From: Mycobacterium sp.
Lineage (GTDB): Bacteria; Actinomycetota; Actinomycetes; Mycobacteriales; Mycobacteriaceae
DNA length: 64,000 bases
Assembly (NCBI GenBank): GCA_021732005.1
Contig: JAKFVT010000024.1
Span: forward strand, 1 to 64,000
Direction of reading: 5' to 3'
Shown here piece by piece: positions 26,102-34,789 of this stretch. The position numbers and the translations under genes were made by a program. Positions within the stretch are counted from its first letter, which is position 1; the number at the start of each line of letters is the position of its first letter. The notes beneath the pieces are model-generated. The model saw nothing but the letters and a program-made list of their open reading frames with translations, made no database searches and was not told the origin of the DNA.

Positions 26102-27634
26102 GTGACACATTCTTCCACACCGCCACCCGCGGGAATCCCTTCTCAAGACCTTTCCGGGGGCACCTATACCGACACCCTGGAGCGCTCCACCGGGCGATTC
26201 GCCTCCTTCGCAGTGGCATTCGCCTTCGTCTCGATTGCCACCGGCATCTTCACCACGTACGGCAGTGTTCTGAAAAGTTCCGGCCCACTGGGCATCTGGA
26301 CGTGGCCCATCGTGATCGTCGGGCAGCTGGCGGTCGCCCTGCTGCTCGGCGCGCTGGCCGCCCGGATCCCGGTGACCGGTTACGCCTATCAGTGGGTGTC
26401 GCGGCTGGCCAACCCGATCCTGGGGTGGATCACCGGCTGGATTTCGTTCACCTTCCTGGCCATCGTGGCCGTCGCGGTGGACTACACCGTCGCCGCGACA
26501 GTCGTTCCGGCGTTGTTCGACTTCACCGGCACGGCACTGACGTCGTTCCTGATCACCGCCGCCATCCTGCTGTTGCAGGGTCTTCTGGTCGCGGTCTCGA
26601 CCAAGTGGACCGAACGGGTGAACAACTTCGCGGTCAGTGCTGAACTGATCGGCATGGTGGCGCTGGTCGTCCTGCTGTTCATCGTGGGTGTGGTCACCCA
26701 CAAACTGTCGGCGGGCAACTTGTTCTCCCGCGGCGACATCCCTGCCGAGGGCTACTGGAATTTCGGCACGGCAACCGCCGCCGGCCCCTGGATGCTGGGC
26801 TTCCTGCTCGGCGCGTTCACCATCGTCGGCTTCGAATCCGCCGCCAACCTCGCCGAGGAGACCAAGCGACCGGAAGTTGTTGTGCCACGGGCGATGTGGC
26901 AAGCCGTACTGGCCTCCGGCGTGTTGGGCTTCCTGTTCCTGCTGGTGGTGACCGCCGCCGTCAACGATCCGACGGCTCTGGCCGAGTCGGGCACTCCGAT
27001 CGCCGACGTCATCCGCGACATCCTCGGCTCATTCGTCGGCACTGCCCTGCTGATCCTGGTCGCCATCGCGATCTTCGCCTGCGGTCTGGTGATCGTGATG
27101 AGCGGTGTGCGACTGACCTGGGCGATGTCGCGTGATCAGCGCTTCCCCGGTTGGCAGGCCCTGCACAAGGTGTCCCCCCGCACCAAGACCCCGTTGAACG
27201 CCACCATCGCGATGACCACGATCTCGGCGGTGATCCTCGGCGTCTTCTCCACGAGTACCGACGCGCTGTTCATCCTGTTCTCCGCGGCCACCCTGCTGCC
27301 GGCCGTCATCTACACCATCACCGTGGCGCTCTACATCGCCAAGCGGCGTCAGCTGCCGCAGAGCGCCGCGTTCAGCCTCGGCCGGTGGGAGGTCCCGATC
27401 ATCGTCGTGGCGGTGGCGTGGCTGGTGTTCGCGCTGTCGTTGTTCCGCGATGCCTCGTTCCGGCAGCCGTGGCTCTATGTGCTGGTGATGGTGGCCATCG
27501 GCGGGGTCTATCTGGGCTACCTGTTGATCACCCGCGGTCGCGACGGGCTGAAGATGCCCGAATTGCGTTCCATCGATACCGAACTCGACCAGGCGGCCGG
27601 CGCACGGGACGTCGCCGAGGACGTGCCACGATGA
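26102..27634 (+). CDS. APC superfamily permease (amino acid/amine type)
   Basis: A 510-residue protein with about 12 membrane helices. GFESAANLAEETKRPEVVVPRAM in the middle is the APC consensus around TM6-7, and MSRDQRFPGWQALHKVSPRTKTP is the typical cytoplasmic loop after TM8. APC carriers normally take amino acids, polyamines or amino alcohols. GTG 26102 is inferred; the longer frame upstream is non-coding in appearance. Its stop overlaps the kinase start (ATGA), so it belongs to the same operon. Confidence 0.85.
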   Translation: MTHSSTPPPAGIPSQDLSGGTYTDTLERSTGRFASFAVAFAFVSIATGIFTTYGSVLKSSGPLGIWTWPIVIVGQLAVALLLGALAARIPVTGYAYQWVSRLANPILGWITGWISFTFLAIVAVAVDYTVAATVVPALFDFTGTALTSFLITAAILLLQGLLVAVSTKWTERVNNFAVSAELIGMVALVVLLFIVGVVTHKLSAGNLFSRGDIPAEGYWNFGTATAAGPWMLGFLLGAFTIVGFESAANLAEETKRPEVVVPRAMWQAVLASGVLGFLFLLVVTAAVNDPTALAESGTPIADVIRDILGSFVGTALLILVAIAIFACGLVIVMSGVRLTWAMSRDQRFPGWQALHKVSPRTKTPLNATIAMTTISAVILGVFSTSTDALFILFSAATLLPAVIYTITVALYIAKRRQLPQSAAFSLGRWEVPIIVVAVAWLVFALSLFRDASFRQPWLYVLVMVAIGGVYLGYLLITRGRDGLKMPELRSIDTELDQAAGARDVAEDVPR

Positions 27635-29058
27635 CCGTCCTGGCCATCGACCAGGGCACGTCCGGCACCAAGGCCATCGTCGTCGACCCCGACGAAGGTG
27701 TCGTGGGGCTGGCCGAGGTCGCCGTGCATCCGCGGTACCTCGAGGGCGGTGGCGTCGAACAAAGCCCGGACGAATTGCTCGAGTCGGTCCTGACCGCCGG
27801 GCGCGGGGCGGTGGCCCAGGCGAACCGCTCGATCGACGTGGTCTCGTTGGCCAATCAGGGCGAGACGGTGCTGGCCTGGGATCCCGATACCGGCCATGCC
27901 CTGACGCCCGCGATCGTGTGGCAGGACCGCCGTGCCGAATCGCTGTGCGCGGCCATGAGCCAATGGGGCGAGATGCTGGCCGCGCGCACCGGGCTGGTGC
28001 TCGACCCATACTTCTCGGCACCGAAGATGGCCTGGCTGCGTCGCAATGTCGAGACCGCGGGAGTGGTCACCACATCGGACACCTGGCTGCTGCACCAGCT
28101 GACCGGAGCGTTCGTCACCGATGCCACCACCGCGAGCCGCTCACTGGCCGTCGATCTGGGCGCCAAGGAATGGAGTCACGAGTTGCTGGCGCTGTTCGAG
28201 CTCGACGACGAGCGTCTACCCGACATTGTCGGCAACGACGAAACCATCGGCACGACAGCGGCATTCGGCGGCGAAGTTCCGGTAGGCGGGATTGTCGTCG
28301 ATCAGCAGGCAGCCCTGCTGGCCGAGGCCTGCTTCGAGCCGGGCATGGCCAAATGCACCTTCGGGACCGGTGCATTCCTGCTGGCCAACACCGGGACCAC
28401 CGGCGTGCACTCGACCACCGGATTGACCGCCTCGGTGGCGTGGCGGATCGGGGGCCACGACACCTTCTGCGTCGACGGCCAGGTGTACACCGCAGCCTCA
28501 GCCGTGCGGTGGCTCAGCTCGCTCGGCATCATCGGCGGCGCCGACGAAATGGACGGCATCGCGGCGCCGGATAACAGCGGGGTTCTGTGTGTGCCCGCAC
28601 TGGCCGGGCTGGCCGCGCCGTGGTGGAAATCTCAGGCGAAGGCCGTCATGTCGGGGATGAGGTTGTCGACGGAACGCGGTCATCTGGTGCTGGCCGTACT
28701 GCAGGGCATCGCCGCCCAGATAGCCGAATTGGTCACCGCCATCAACGCCGACACCCCGACCCCCCTGACCACGCTGCGCGCCGACGGTGGACTGACCCAG
28801 TCCGCGGTCCTCATGCAGGCCTGCGCCGACATCCTGCAGGTGCCCGTCGAGGTCTACCCGTCCGCGCATGCCACCGCGCTCGGTGCGGCGGCACTGGCAC
28901 GGCTGAGCCAGTATCCGAATAAGTCTCTGTCCCAGGTCGTTCCGGACTGGACACCTGCAGCGACCTACGAACCGAGCTGGACGGAACAGCGGGCCAACGA
29001 ATTTCGTGATCAGTGGCGTGAACTTGCCGCCACCACCTACCCCTCCCAGGAGATGTGA
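27631..29058 (+). CDS. FGGY family carbohydrate kinase (glycerol/polyol kinase-like)
   Basis: A 475-residue kinase. The N-terminal phosphate-1 motif is AIDQGTSGTKAIVVD (about residues 5-19), the middle FGGY signature region covers FGTGAFLLANTG, and the C-terminal adenosine motif is LRADGGLTQSAVLMQ. The catalytic Asp is in IVVDQQAALLAE. The family phosphorylates glycerol, xylulose, erythritol and similar compounds; AAPWWKSQAKAVMSGM resembles the glycerol kinase GAPYW-type segment. Coupled to the permease (ATGA) and overlapping the next gene by one base. The exact substrate is unknown. Confidence 0.85.
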   Translation: MTVLAIDQGTSGTKAIVVDPDEGVVGLAEVAVHPRYLEGGGVEQSPDELLESVLTAGRGAVAQANRSIDVVSLANQGETVLAWDPDTGHALTPAIVWQDRRAESLCAAMSQWGEMLAARTGLVLDPYFSAPKMAWLRRNVETAGVVTTSDTWLLHQLTGAFVTDATTASRSLAVDLGAKEWSHELLALFELDDERLPDIVGNDETIGTTAAFGGEVPVGGIVVDQQAALLAEACFEPGMAKCTFGTGAFLLANTGTTGVHSTTGLTASVAWRIGGHDTFCVDGQVYTAASAVRWLSSLGIIGGADEMDGIAAPDNSGVLCVPALAGLAAPWWKSQAKAVMSGMRLSTERGHLVLAVLQGIAAQIAELVTAINADTPTPLTTLRADGGLTQSAVLMQACADILQVPVEVYPSAHATALGAAALARLSQYPNKSLSQVVPDWTPAATYEPSWTEQRANEFRDQWRELAATTYPSQEM

Positions 29059-30455
29059 TGACCACCCCCACCGCCTACGACGTCGTCGTCATAGGCGCGG
29101 GCATCGTCGGATCGGCGATTGCCCGTGAATTGTCCGGCCACCAGCTGTCGGTCGCGCTTATCGAAGCCCGCAGCGACGTCGGCGACGGCACCAGCAAGGC
29201 CAACACCGCGATCCTGCACACCGGCTTCGACGCGAAGCCCGGCACGCTCGAGTCGGCGATGGTGCACCGCGGCTACCACCTGCTCTCCGACTACGCTAAG
29301 CACACCGGCATCCCGGTAGAACGCACCGGCGCCATCTTGGTGGCTTGGGACCAGGAGCAACTCGATGCACTGCCCGGCTTGCAGAAGAAAGCCGAAGACA
29401 ACGGCTACCACGACTGCGAGATCATCGGCGCTGCGGCGGTTTACGCCGATATCCCGAACCTCGGACCGGGCGCACTCGGCGGGTTGACCGTCCCCGACGA
29501 ATCGATCATCTGCACCTGGACGGTCAACCTCGCACTGGCCACCGACGCCGTCAACCGCGGCGCCGTGCTGCTGACCGACCACCGGGTCGACGGCGTCGAC
29601 ATCGGAGCGGATGCCACCACTCTTCACACCAGCGGCGGAGAGATCACCGCACGCTGGATCGTCAACGCCGCGGGACTCGGCGCCGATCTCATCGACGCCC
29701 TGTTCGGCTATCAGCGGTTCACGGTCACCCCGCGCCGCGGCGAACTCATCGTCTACGACAAGCTCGCCCGTGCTTTGGTCGACAAGATCGTGTTGCCGGT
29801 GCCGACCGCGCGCGGCAAGGGCGTGCTGGTCAGTCCGACCATCTACGGCAACGTCATGCTCGGACCCACGTCCGAAGATCTGCAGGACCGCACCGCCACC
29901 GGCACCTCCGAAGCCGGCTTCGATTTCCTGCTGGGCAAAGGCAAGGCTCTGATGCCACGCCTTCTCGATGAAGAAGTCACCGCCACCTACTCTGGACTCC
30001 GCGCGGCCATCGACCATGGCGATTACCTCATCGATGCCGATACCGCGCAGCACTACCTCCTCGTCGGCGGCATTCGGTCCACCGGCCTGACCGCCGGTAT
30101 GGCAATAGCCGAATACGTCCGGGATCAGCTCACCGACGCCGGCCTGCCGCTGATTCCGAAGACGGAACTGCCGGCTCCCCCGCAGATGCCGAATCTGGGC
30201 GAGGCATTCCCCCGCCCCTTCCAGCAACCCGACGCCATCGCCGCTGACCCCGCCTACGGGCGCGTCGTGTGCTTCTGCGAACGCGTCACCGAAGGTGAGA
30301 TTCGCGATGCCTGCCATTCGGTGATCCCGCCCACCACCGTGGAAGGACTGCGGCGACGCACCCGTGTGATGAACGGCCGCTGCCAGGCGTTCTTCTGCGG
30401 CGCCGAAGTCCAGTCGTTGTTCGACCGTGAGACTCACCAGGAGAGCAGGCGATGA
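29058..30455 (+). CDS. FAD-dependent dehydrogenase with C-terminal [2Fe-2S] BFD domain (GlpA-like)
   Basis: A 465-residue protein. The N-terminal DAO/GlpA-type FAD domain has VVVIGAGIVGSAIAREL (about residues 9-25) and KANTAILHTGFDAKPGTLE, close to glycerol-3-phosphate and 2-hydroxyglutarate oxidases. The C-terminal ~60 residues form a BFD-type [2Fe-2S] domain with CFCERVTEGEI and GRCQAFFCG (four Cys). GlpA of anaerobic glycerol-3-phosphate dehydrogenase has the same order. It probably oxidises the kinase product. ATG 29058 has AGGAG upstream and a one-base overlap with the kinase stop. Confidence 0.85.
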   Translation: MTTPTAYDVVVIGAGIVGSAIARELSGHQLSVALIEARSDVGDGTSKANTAILHTGFDAKPGTLESAMVHRGYHLLSDYAKHTGIPVERTGAILVAWDQEQLDALPGLQKKAEDNGYHDCEIIGAAAVYADIPNLGPGALGGLTVPDESIICTWTVNLALATDAVNRGAVLLTDHRVDGVDIGADATTLHTSGGEITARWIVNAAGLGADLIDALFGYQRFTVTPRRGELIVYDKLARALVDKIVLPVPTARGKGVLVSPTIYGNVMLGPTSEDLQDRTATGTSEAGFDFLLGKGKALMPRLLDEEVTATYSGLRAAIDHGDYLIDADTAQHYLLVGGIRSTGLTAGMAIAEYVRDQLTDAGLPLIPKTELPAPPQMPNLGEAFPRPFQQPDAIAADPAYGRVVCFCERVTEGEIRDACHSVIPPTTVEGLRRRTRVMNGRCQAFFCGAEVQSLFDRETHQESRR

Positions 30456-31702
30456 CCGTCACCGAAACGGTCGACGTCGCAATCGTCGGCGCCGGCCCCG
30501 CCGGACTGACCGCCGCCGCCGACCTGGCGCGCAACAGCACACTGGATGTCGTTGTACTGGAACGCGAATCGGAAGCCGGCGGGATCCCGCGGCACAGCGA
30601 TCACCCGGGCTACGGAATGCGCGACCGCAAGACGTTCATCAGCGGGCCCGCCTACGCTGCGCGGCTCACCCGGGATGCCCGGGCCGCCGGCGCGGCGATA
30701 CGCACCAGCGCGATGGTCACCGGTTGGGCCGACGATCAGACTCTCGAGATCACCTCTCCGCAGGGGCGCTACGCCCTCACCGCCAGGGCCGTCGTCCTGG
30801 CCACCGGCGCCCGTGAACGCCCCCGCCCGGCCCGGTTGATTCCCGGCGATCGCGGGGCGGGCGTCTACACCACCGGCCTGTTGCAGAACGCGGTGCATCT
30901 GAAGCATCGCACCGTCGGTCGGCGCGCCGTCGTGGTCGGCGCCGAGCTGGTCAGCTACTCGGCGGTGCTCACCCTCAAACACGTCGGCTGCCAGACCGTC
31001 TTGATGACAACCGAATACCCCTCGCCGGAATCCTATGGCGTATTCAACCTCGCCGGCCGGTCGCCGTTGATGCGACTGCAGATCGCCACGCGCACCCGAG
31101 TGGTGCGGATCATCGGCAAGCCGACAGTCACCGGCGTCGAGGTCGAGAATCTCGACACCGGTGAACGCCGAATCGTCGACTGCGACACCGTCGTCTTGAC
31201 CGGCGATTGGATCCCAGATCACGAGCTCGCCCGCAGCGCCGGCCTCGACATCGATCCCGGAACTCTCGGTCCGGTCGTGGACACCGCGCTGCGTACCAGC
31301 CGACCCGGGGTCTTCGCCATCGGCAACCTGCTGCACCCCGTCGACACCGCCGACATCGCCGCACTCGACGGTCGCCACGTCGCCGACCAGGTCCGCGCCC
31401 ACCTCGCGGGACGCCGGCCTGCCGATGCGGGAGTTCCGATCCACGCCGAGGCACCGTTGCGCTGGGTGGCCCCCAACCTGCTGCGTCGCGGCGATCCGGC
31501 GCCCGCCCGGCACCGACTCCTGTTGTGGACTGATCGGCTGGTACGCATTCCCAAAGTCGTTGCCCGCCAAGATGGTGCCGTCATCGGCCGCGCGACCCTG
31601 CCCTGGCCCGCGTCTCCCGGGCGAGTGTTCCGAGTCCCGTCCAGGATTCTGGATGGTGTCGACGCACGTGGCGGCCCGGTCGTTCTGTCGCTCGCCGACT
31701 GA
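30452..31702 (+). CDS. FAD/NAD(P)-dependent oxidoreductase, partner of the GlpA-like protein
   Basis: A 416-residue pyridine-nucleotide-disulfide-oxidoreductase-like flavoprotein. It has an FAD motif VAIVGAGPAGLTAAADLARN at the N-terminus, ATGAR (VVLATGARERPRPAR) near residue 125, and a second nucleotide-binding region (RRAVVVGAELVSYSA). No redox CxxC is visible. In operons of this type such proteins accept electrons from the BFD-containing subunit, as in opine or hydrogen-cyanide-synthase-like dehydrogenases. The start overlaps the previous stop (ATGA). Last gene of the operon. Confidence 0.82.
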   Translation: MTVTETVDVAIVGAGPAGLTAAADLARNSTLDVVVLERESEAGGIPRHSDHPGYGMRDRKTFISGPAYAARLTRDARAAGAAIRTSAMVTGWADDQTLEITSPQGRYALTARAVVLATGARERPRPARLIPGDRGAGVYTTGLLQNAVHLKHRTVGRRAVVVGAELVSYSAVLTLKHVGCQTVLMTTEYPSPESYGVFNLAGRSPLMRLQIATRTRVVRIIGKPTVTGVEVENLDTGERRIVDCDTVVLTGDWIPDHELARSAGLDIDPGTLGPVVDTALRTSRPGVFAIGNLLHPVDTADIAALDGRHVADQVRAHLAGRRPADAGVPIHAEAPLRWVAPNLLRRGDPAPARHRLLLWTDRLVRIPKVVARQDGAVIGRATLPWPASPGRVFRVPSRILDGVDARGGPVVLSLAD

Positions 31703-31708
31703 GGAATC

Positions 31709-32449
31709 TCAGCGCGCGGGAACCGCGAAACCCCAGGGCAATTCGAGCCGGTGGGCGGCCAGTAATTGGGCGTTGGACAGCACGGCGGTGACGGTGTCGT
31801 CGGCGACCACCGCTCCCCCGTCGAGCACGATCGCCCGCTCGCACAGCTGCGCGGCATACGGCAGGTCGTGGGTGACGATCACCATCGTCGTCGGCAGCGT
31901 CGCCAGCGTCTCGGCCAGTTCCCGGCGCGCGACCGGATCGAGGTTCGCCGAGGGCTCGTCGAGCACCAGTATCTCTGGCTCGCAGGCCAGGACGGTGGCC
32001 AGTGCGGCGCGGCGGCGCTGCCCGCCGGACAGGTGCCCGGGACTGCGGTCCGCGTGCTCGGTCATCGACACGACCTCCAAGGCGGCGGCCACCCGGGCGG
32101 CCAGCGCGTCGCCGGTGAGCCCGAAGTTGGCCGGGCCGAACGCGACATCCTGGGCGACCGTGGGCATGAAGAGCTGATCGTCGGGATCCTGGAACACCAG
32201 GCCTACTCGGCGCCGGATCTCGCGAAGGCTCTTGCGGGTCAACGTGATTCCGCTGATCTCAACGGTGCCCGACGTGGCGGTGAGTACACCGTTGAGATGC
32301 AGCATCAGTGTGGTCTTGCCCGCCCCGTTGGGGCCGAGGATCGCCACCCGTTCGCCGGGCGCGATGCTGAGATCGACACCGTCGAGCGCCACGCGGCCGT
32401 CGGGATAGCGGTAGTGCAGACCCTCGACGCGGACGGCGGGCGTACTCAT
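31709..32449 (-). CDS. cbiO: ECF transporter ATPase CbiO (cobalt/nickel)
   Basis: A 246-residue ABC ATPase with intact motifs: Walker A GPNGAGKTT (near residue 40), Q-loop FQDPDDQLF (typical of CbiO/EcfA), signature LSGGQRRR, Walker B ILVLDEPSANLDP and H-loop VTHD. It energises Co2+/Ni2+ import with CbiM, the PDGLE protein and CbiQ, encoded upstream. The true ATG at 32449 overlaps the cbiQ stop (ATGA); the longer open frame is spurious. Confidence 0.93.
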   Translation of the reverse strand: MSTPAVRVEGLHYRYPDGRVALDGVDLSIAPGERVAILGPNGAGKTTLMLHLNGVLTATSGTVEISGITLTRKSLREIRRRVGLVFQDPDDQLFMPTVAQDVAFGPANFGLTGDALAARVAAALEVVSMTEHADRSPGHLSGGQRRRAALATVLACEPEILVLDEPSANLDPVARRELAETLATLPTTMVIVTHDLPYAAQLCERAIVLDGGAVVADDTVTAVLSNAQLLAAHRLELPWGFAVPAR

Positions 32450-33222
32450 CGCAGCACCCAAGCCGAGGCCGCCACCGCGGCAGCGGCCACCGCCGGCGTG
32501 AGCGCGAACACCCACTGCACACCCGACGCCCGCGGACCGGCCCCGACAATCGCCAATTCGGGCACCGTGCCGTCGAAGCCGCGTGACGTCATCGCCAAGT
32601 ACACGCGCTCGCCCCGCTCGTAAGACCGAAGAAAGAGCGCCCCAACGCCTTTCGCGATTGCACTGATCTGATGGAGGGCGCGTGGGGAATCGCCGCGGGA
32701 GATCCGCGCCATCCGCATCCGGCTGACTTCCGCCGACAGCAGGTCGATGTAGCGGATCATCAACACGAGCATCGAGGTCACCAGCCCCGGCACGCCGAGG
32801 CGGCTCAGCGCCAACGGCAGTTCGCGTGCCGACGTGGTGGCGGCGACGGTGAGCGAGGCGGCCACGCCGAGCGTGCCTTTGACGACGATCCCCCACGCGG
32901 CCCACAACCCGGCAACCGACATCTGCAGGCCGGCCACCGTGACGCGTTCGCCGCCTTCGGCGAACGGCAGCAACACGGCCAGCACGATGAACGGCGCCTC
33001 GATCAGCATTCGCGGCAGAATCCACCGCAGCGGGATGGTGGCCACCCGCCAGACGACCAGCACGATCACGGCGTAGACGGCGAACGGCCAGATCATCTCC
33101 CGCGGGGTGGCCACCACCGCGAGGACGAACACCACGAGCCCGGCGATCTTGACCTCCGCGGGTGCGCGGTGCACCACTGATTCGCCGTCCCGGTAGAGCG
33201 GGTGGGAGTGCCCGGCTCCCAT
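32446..33222 (-). CDS. cbiQ: ECF transporter transmembrane protein CbiQ
   Basis: A 258-residue membrane coupling protein. An N-terminal cytoplasmic stretch is followed by five to six helices. The characteristic basic coupling helices include RLGVPGLVTSMLVLMIRYIDLL and RMRMARISRGDSPRAL (Ala-Arg-Gly motif). It links the substrate-binding CbiM to the CbiO ATPase. The GTG/ATG start lies one base after the PDGLE-gene stop, consistent with one transcript. Confidence 0.92.
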   Translation of the reverse strand: MGAGHSHPLYRDGESVVHRAPAEVKIAGLVVFVLAVVATPREMIWPFAVYAVIVLVVWRVATIPLRWILPRMLIEAPFIVLAVLLPFAEGGERVTVAGLQMSVAGLWAAWGIVVKGTLGVAASLTVAATTSARELPLALSRLGVPGLVTSMLVLMIRYIDLLSAEVSRMRMARISRGDSPRALHQISAIAKGVGALFLRSYERGERVYLAMTSRGFDGTVPELAIVGAGPRASGVQWVFALTPAVAAAAVAASAWVLR

Positions 33223-33223
33223 C

Positions 33224-33580
33224 TCAGTCCTTCGCGCGGCGGCTGCGGGCGATCAGCCAGAATCCGCCGAACGCGAGGACCAGAACGACGAGGGCACCGA
33301 TGACGCCGGCGAGTCCGCTCGTCGCGGGATGGCCGAAGATCGTGTAGTCGGCCAGCGGCGACGCCGACATGGCGTGTTCGGTCGCGTGCTGGGCGATGCA
33401 GGTCCCGGTGAGCTGTTGACCGTGATCGGTGTCGACGACGTGGCAGCCCTGCAGGGTTGCCGAGTCCAGTCCGTCGGGGCTCTTGCTGGCGAAGTAGGAC
33501 ACCACACCGGCGATCAGCAGGATCGCCACCCCGAAGCCGACCCAGAACTGCCAGCGCCGGGCCACCGCCTGCGCGCTCAC
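33224..33580 (-). CDS. PDGLE-domain protein (CbiN-like small subunit)
   Basis: A 118-residue protein with two membrane helices, near residues 12-30 and 88-110. An extracytoplasmic loop begins SKSPDGLDSATL, the PDGLE signature found in CbiN or CbiN-like subunits of cobalt and nickel ECF transporters. This small subunit helps metal loading into CbiM. GTG 33580 overlaps the cbiM stop (GTGA). Confidence 0.88.
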   Translation of the reverse strand: MSAQAVARRWQFWVGFGVAILLIAGVVSYFASKSPDGLDSATLQGCHVVDTDHGQQLTGTCIAQHATEHAMSASPLADYTIFGHPATSGLAGVIGALVVLVLAFGGFWLIARSRRAKD

Positions 33581-34281
33581 GCGGGCACCGGCAGACGCTC
33601 GCGGTCGCGCCGCAGCAGATAGACCAGGTCGGGACGGGACCGGGCGACGGCCATCACCGTCACCGCCGTGATCAGCCCCTCCCCGATGCCGATCAGGATG
33701 TGGGTGCCACCCATATAGGCGGCGACCGTGCCCAGTGACGTCGGCGCGGAGCCGCCGATCGCATACTCGGCCACGAATCCCATTGCCGCGCAGACGGTTC
33801 CGAACAATGCCGCCAGGAAGCCCACGACTCCGAGCGCCGGCACGGAGCCGGGACGACGCCGTCGCACCAGCGCGTAGAGGACCCGCGCGGCGGCGTATCC
33901 CGCGGCGACGCCGATCAACGCCATGTTGGTGATGTTCATCCCCAGTGCGGTCACCCCCCCGTCGGCGAACAACAGGGACTGCACCACCAGAACGATCGTG
34001 ATGCACAGCACGCCGGTGTACGGGCCGACCAGGATCGCAGCGAGCGCGCCGCCGAGGAGATGCCCGCTCACGCCGGGCAGGATCGGGAAGTTGATCATCT
34101 GGACCGCGAAGATGAAAGCGGCGACCAGCCCGGCCAATGGGACGGTGCGCTCGTCGAGCTCGGTGCGCGCCCGCCAGCCGCACAACGCCACCGCCGCGAT
34201 CGCCAGGACCCCGAACATCACCGAGGTGGGCGCGTTGACCAGGCCGTCGCTCATGTGCATGGCCGTGATCTGGACGCTCAA
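33577..34281 (-). CDS. cbiM: Cobalt/nickel ECF transporter substrate-binding protein CbiM
   Basis: A 234-residue membrane protein. It contains MHMSDGL near the N-terminus, where the family places the His residues that bind the metal, plus FPILPGVSGHLLGG and GMNITNMALIG. The TTG at 34279-34281 is chosen because an AGGAG sequence lies 4-5 nt before it; the ATG at 34260 (MHMSDG) is the alternative and matches the mature metal-binding N-terminus. It is the first gene of the cbiM-PDGLE-cbiQ-cbiO unit and lies downstream of an ArsR-type regulator. Confidence 0.9.
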   Translation of the reverse strand: MSVQITAMHMSDGLVNAPTSVMFGVLAIAAVALCGWRARTELDERTVPLAGLVAAFIFAVQMINFPILPGVSGHLLGGALAAILVGPYTGVLCITIVLVVQSLLFADGGVTALGMNITNMALIGVAAGYAAARVLYALVRRRRPGSVPALGVVGFLAALFGTVCAAMGFVAEYAIGGSAPTSLGTVAAYMGGTHILIGIGEGLITAVTVMAVARSRPDLVYLLRRDRERLPVPA

Positions 34282-34338
34282 CGTGTCTCCTCGCGGTCGG
34301 GTCCGTCCCCAACGGTCAACCCTAATCGGCCGGCGAGA

Positions 34339-34360
34339 TATCTGTCTACCTGTACAGATA
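34339..34360. promoter_or_regulatory. Inverted repeat between arsR-type gene and cbiM, putative operator
   Basis: TATCTGT (34339-34345) and ACAGATA (34354-34360) form a perfect 7-bp dyad with an 8-bp spacer, in AT-rich sequence that stands out from its surroundings. It sits about 60 nt upstream of cbiM and just downstream of the ArsR-type gene. ArsR/SmtB operators are imperfect AT-rich dyads of this kind. Confidence 0.55.
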
Positions 34361-34378
34361 ATGAAGTGACGAGTCCAC

Positions 34379-34711
34379 TCACTCGGAGTGTGCGGCACCG
34401 ATCCAGTGCAGCAGATCGTGCACGGTGTGATCTTCCAGCCGGTAGCTGACCTGGCGCCCCACTCGCGTCGAGGTGACCCAGCCCTGCTGACGGAGCACCC
34501 GAAGTGCTTGTGAGACAGCATTTTCTGACCGGCCCACGGCGGCCGCGAGATCGCCGACGCAGATGCCGGGCGCCCGGTGTAGTCCGAGCAGGATCTCCAG
34601 CCGGTGCGGGTCGGACAACAGATCGAACCGTTGCGTCCAACTGTGGATGTCCACATCGGCCAGCGCGGACGAGGCAAGCTCGACCTTCGCCGTATCGCCG
34701 GGGGCATCCAT
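34379..34711 (-). CDS. ArsR/SmtB family metalloregulator
   Basis: A 110-residue winged-helix repressor with the ArsR HTH (ICVGDLAAAVGRSENAVSQALRVLRQQGWVTSTRVGRQVSYRL, residues about 50-92). A C-terminal helix rich in candidate ligands (EDHTVHDLLHWIGAAHSE) corresponds to the alpha-5 metal site of SmtB/NmtR-type sensors. Its position directly upstream of cbiMNQO on the same strand suggests it senses Co2+ or Ni2+ and controls the importer. ATG 34711 has a TAGATT -10 box 7 nt upstream. Confidence 0.85.
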   Translation of the reverse strand: MDAPGDTAKVELASSALADVDIHSWTQRFDLLSDPHRLEILLGLHRAPGICVGDLAAAVGRSENAVSQALRVLRQQGWVTSTRVGRQVSYRLEDHTVHDLLHWIGAAHSE

Positions 34712-34718
34712 GACTAGG

Positions 34719-34724
34719 AATCTA
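34719..34724 (-). promoter_or_regulatory. Putative -10 box of the ArsR-type gene
   Basis: TAGATT on the minus strand, 7 nt before ATG 34711; leaderless pattern. Confidence 0.45.
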
Positions 34725-34789
34725 GCCCAGCAGGCGGGCCCGGCCCGGGACGCTGGAACAATCCGGCCCTCGTACGCGACTATTGATGC

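Noticed and set aside
29037..30437. 466-codon minus-strand open frame with a plausible-looking protein
   Set aside because: Antisense to the well-supported GlpA-like gene (BFD Cys motif intact); Val/Gly/Asp-rich shadow without start signals.
34282..34378. Possible cobalamin riboswitch before cbiM
   Set aside because: The gap is only 97 bp and shows no B12-box-like sequence by eye; the dyad with the ArsR gene is a better explanation.
33577..34707. Single long protein joining CbiM and the ArsR-type regulator
   Set aside because: The long open frame passes through the ArsR gene in another frame; the two real genes have their own starts and family-length products.
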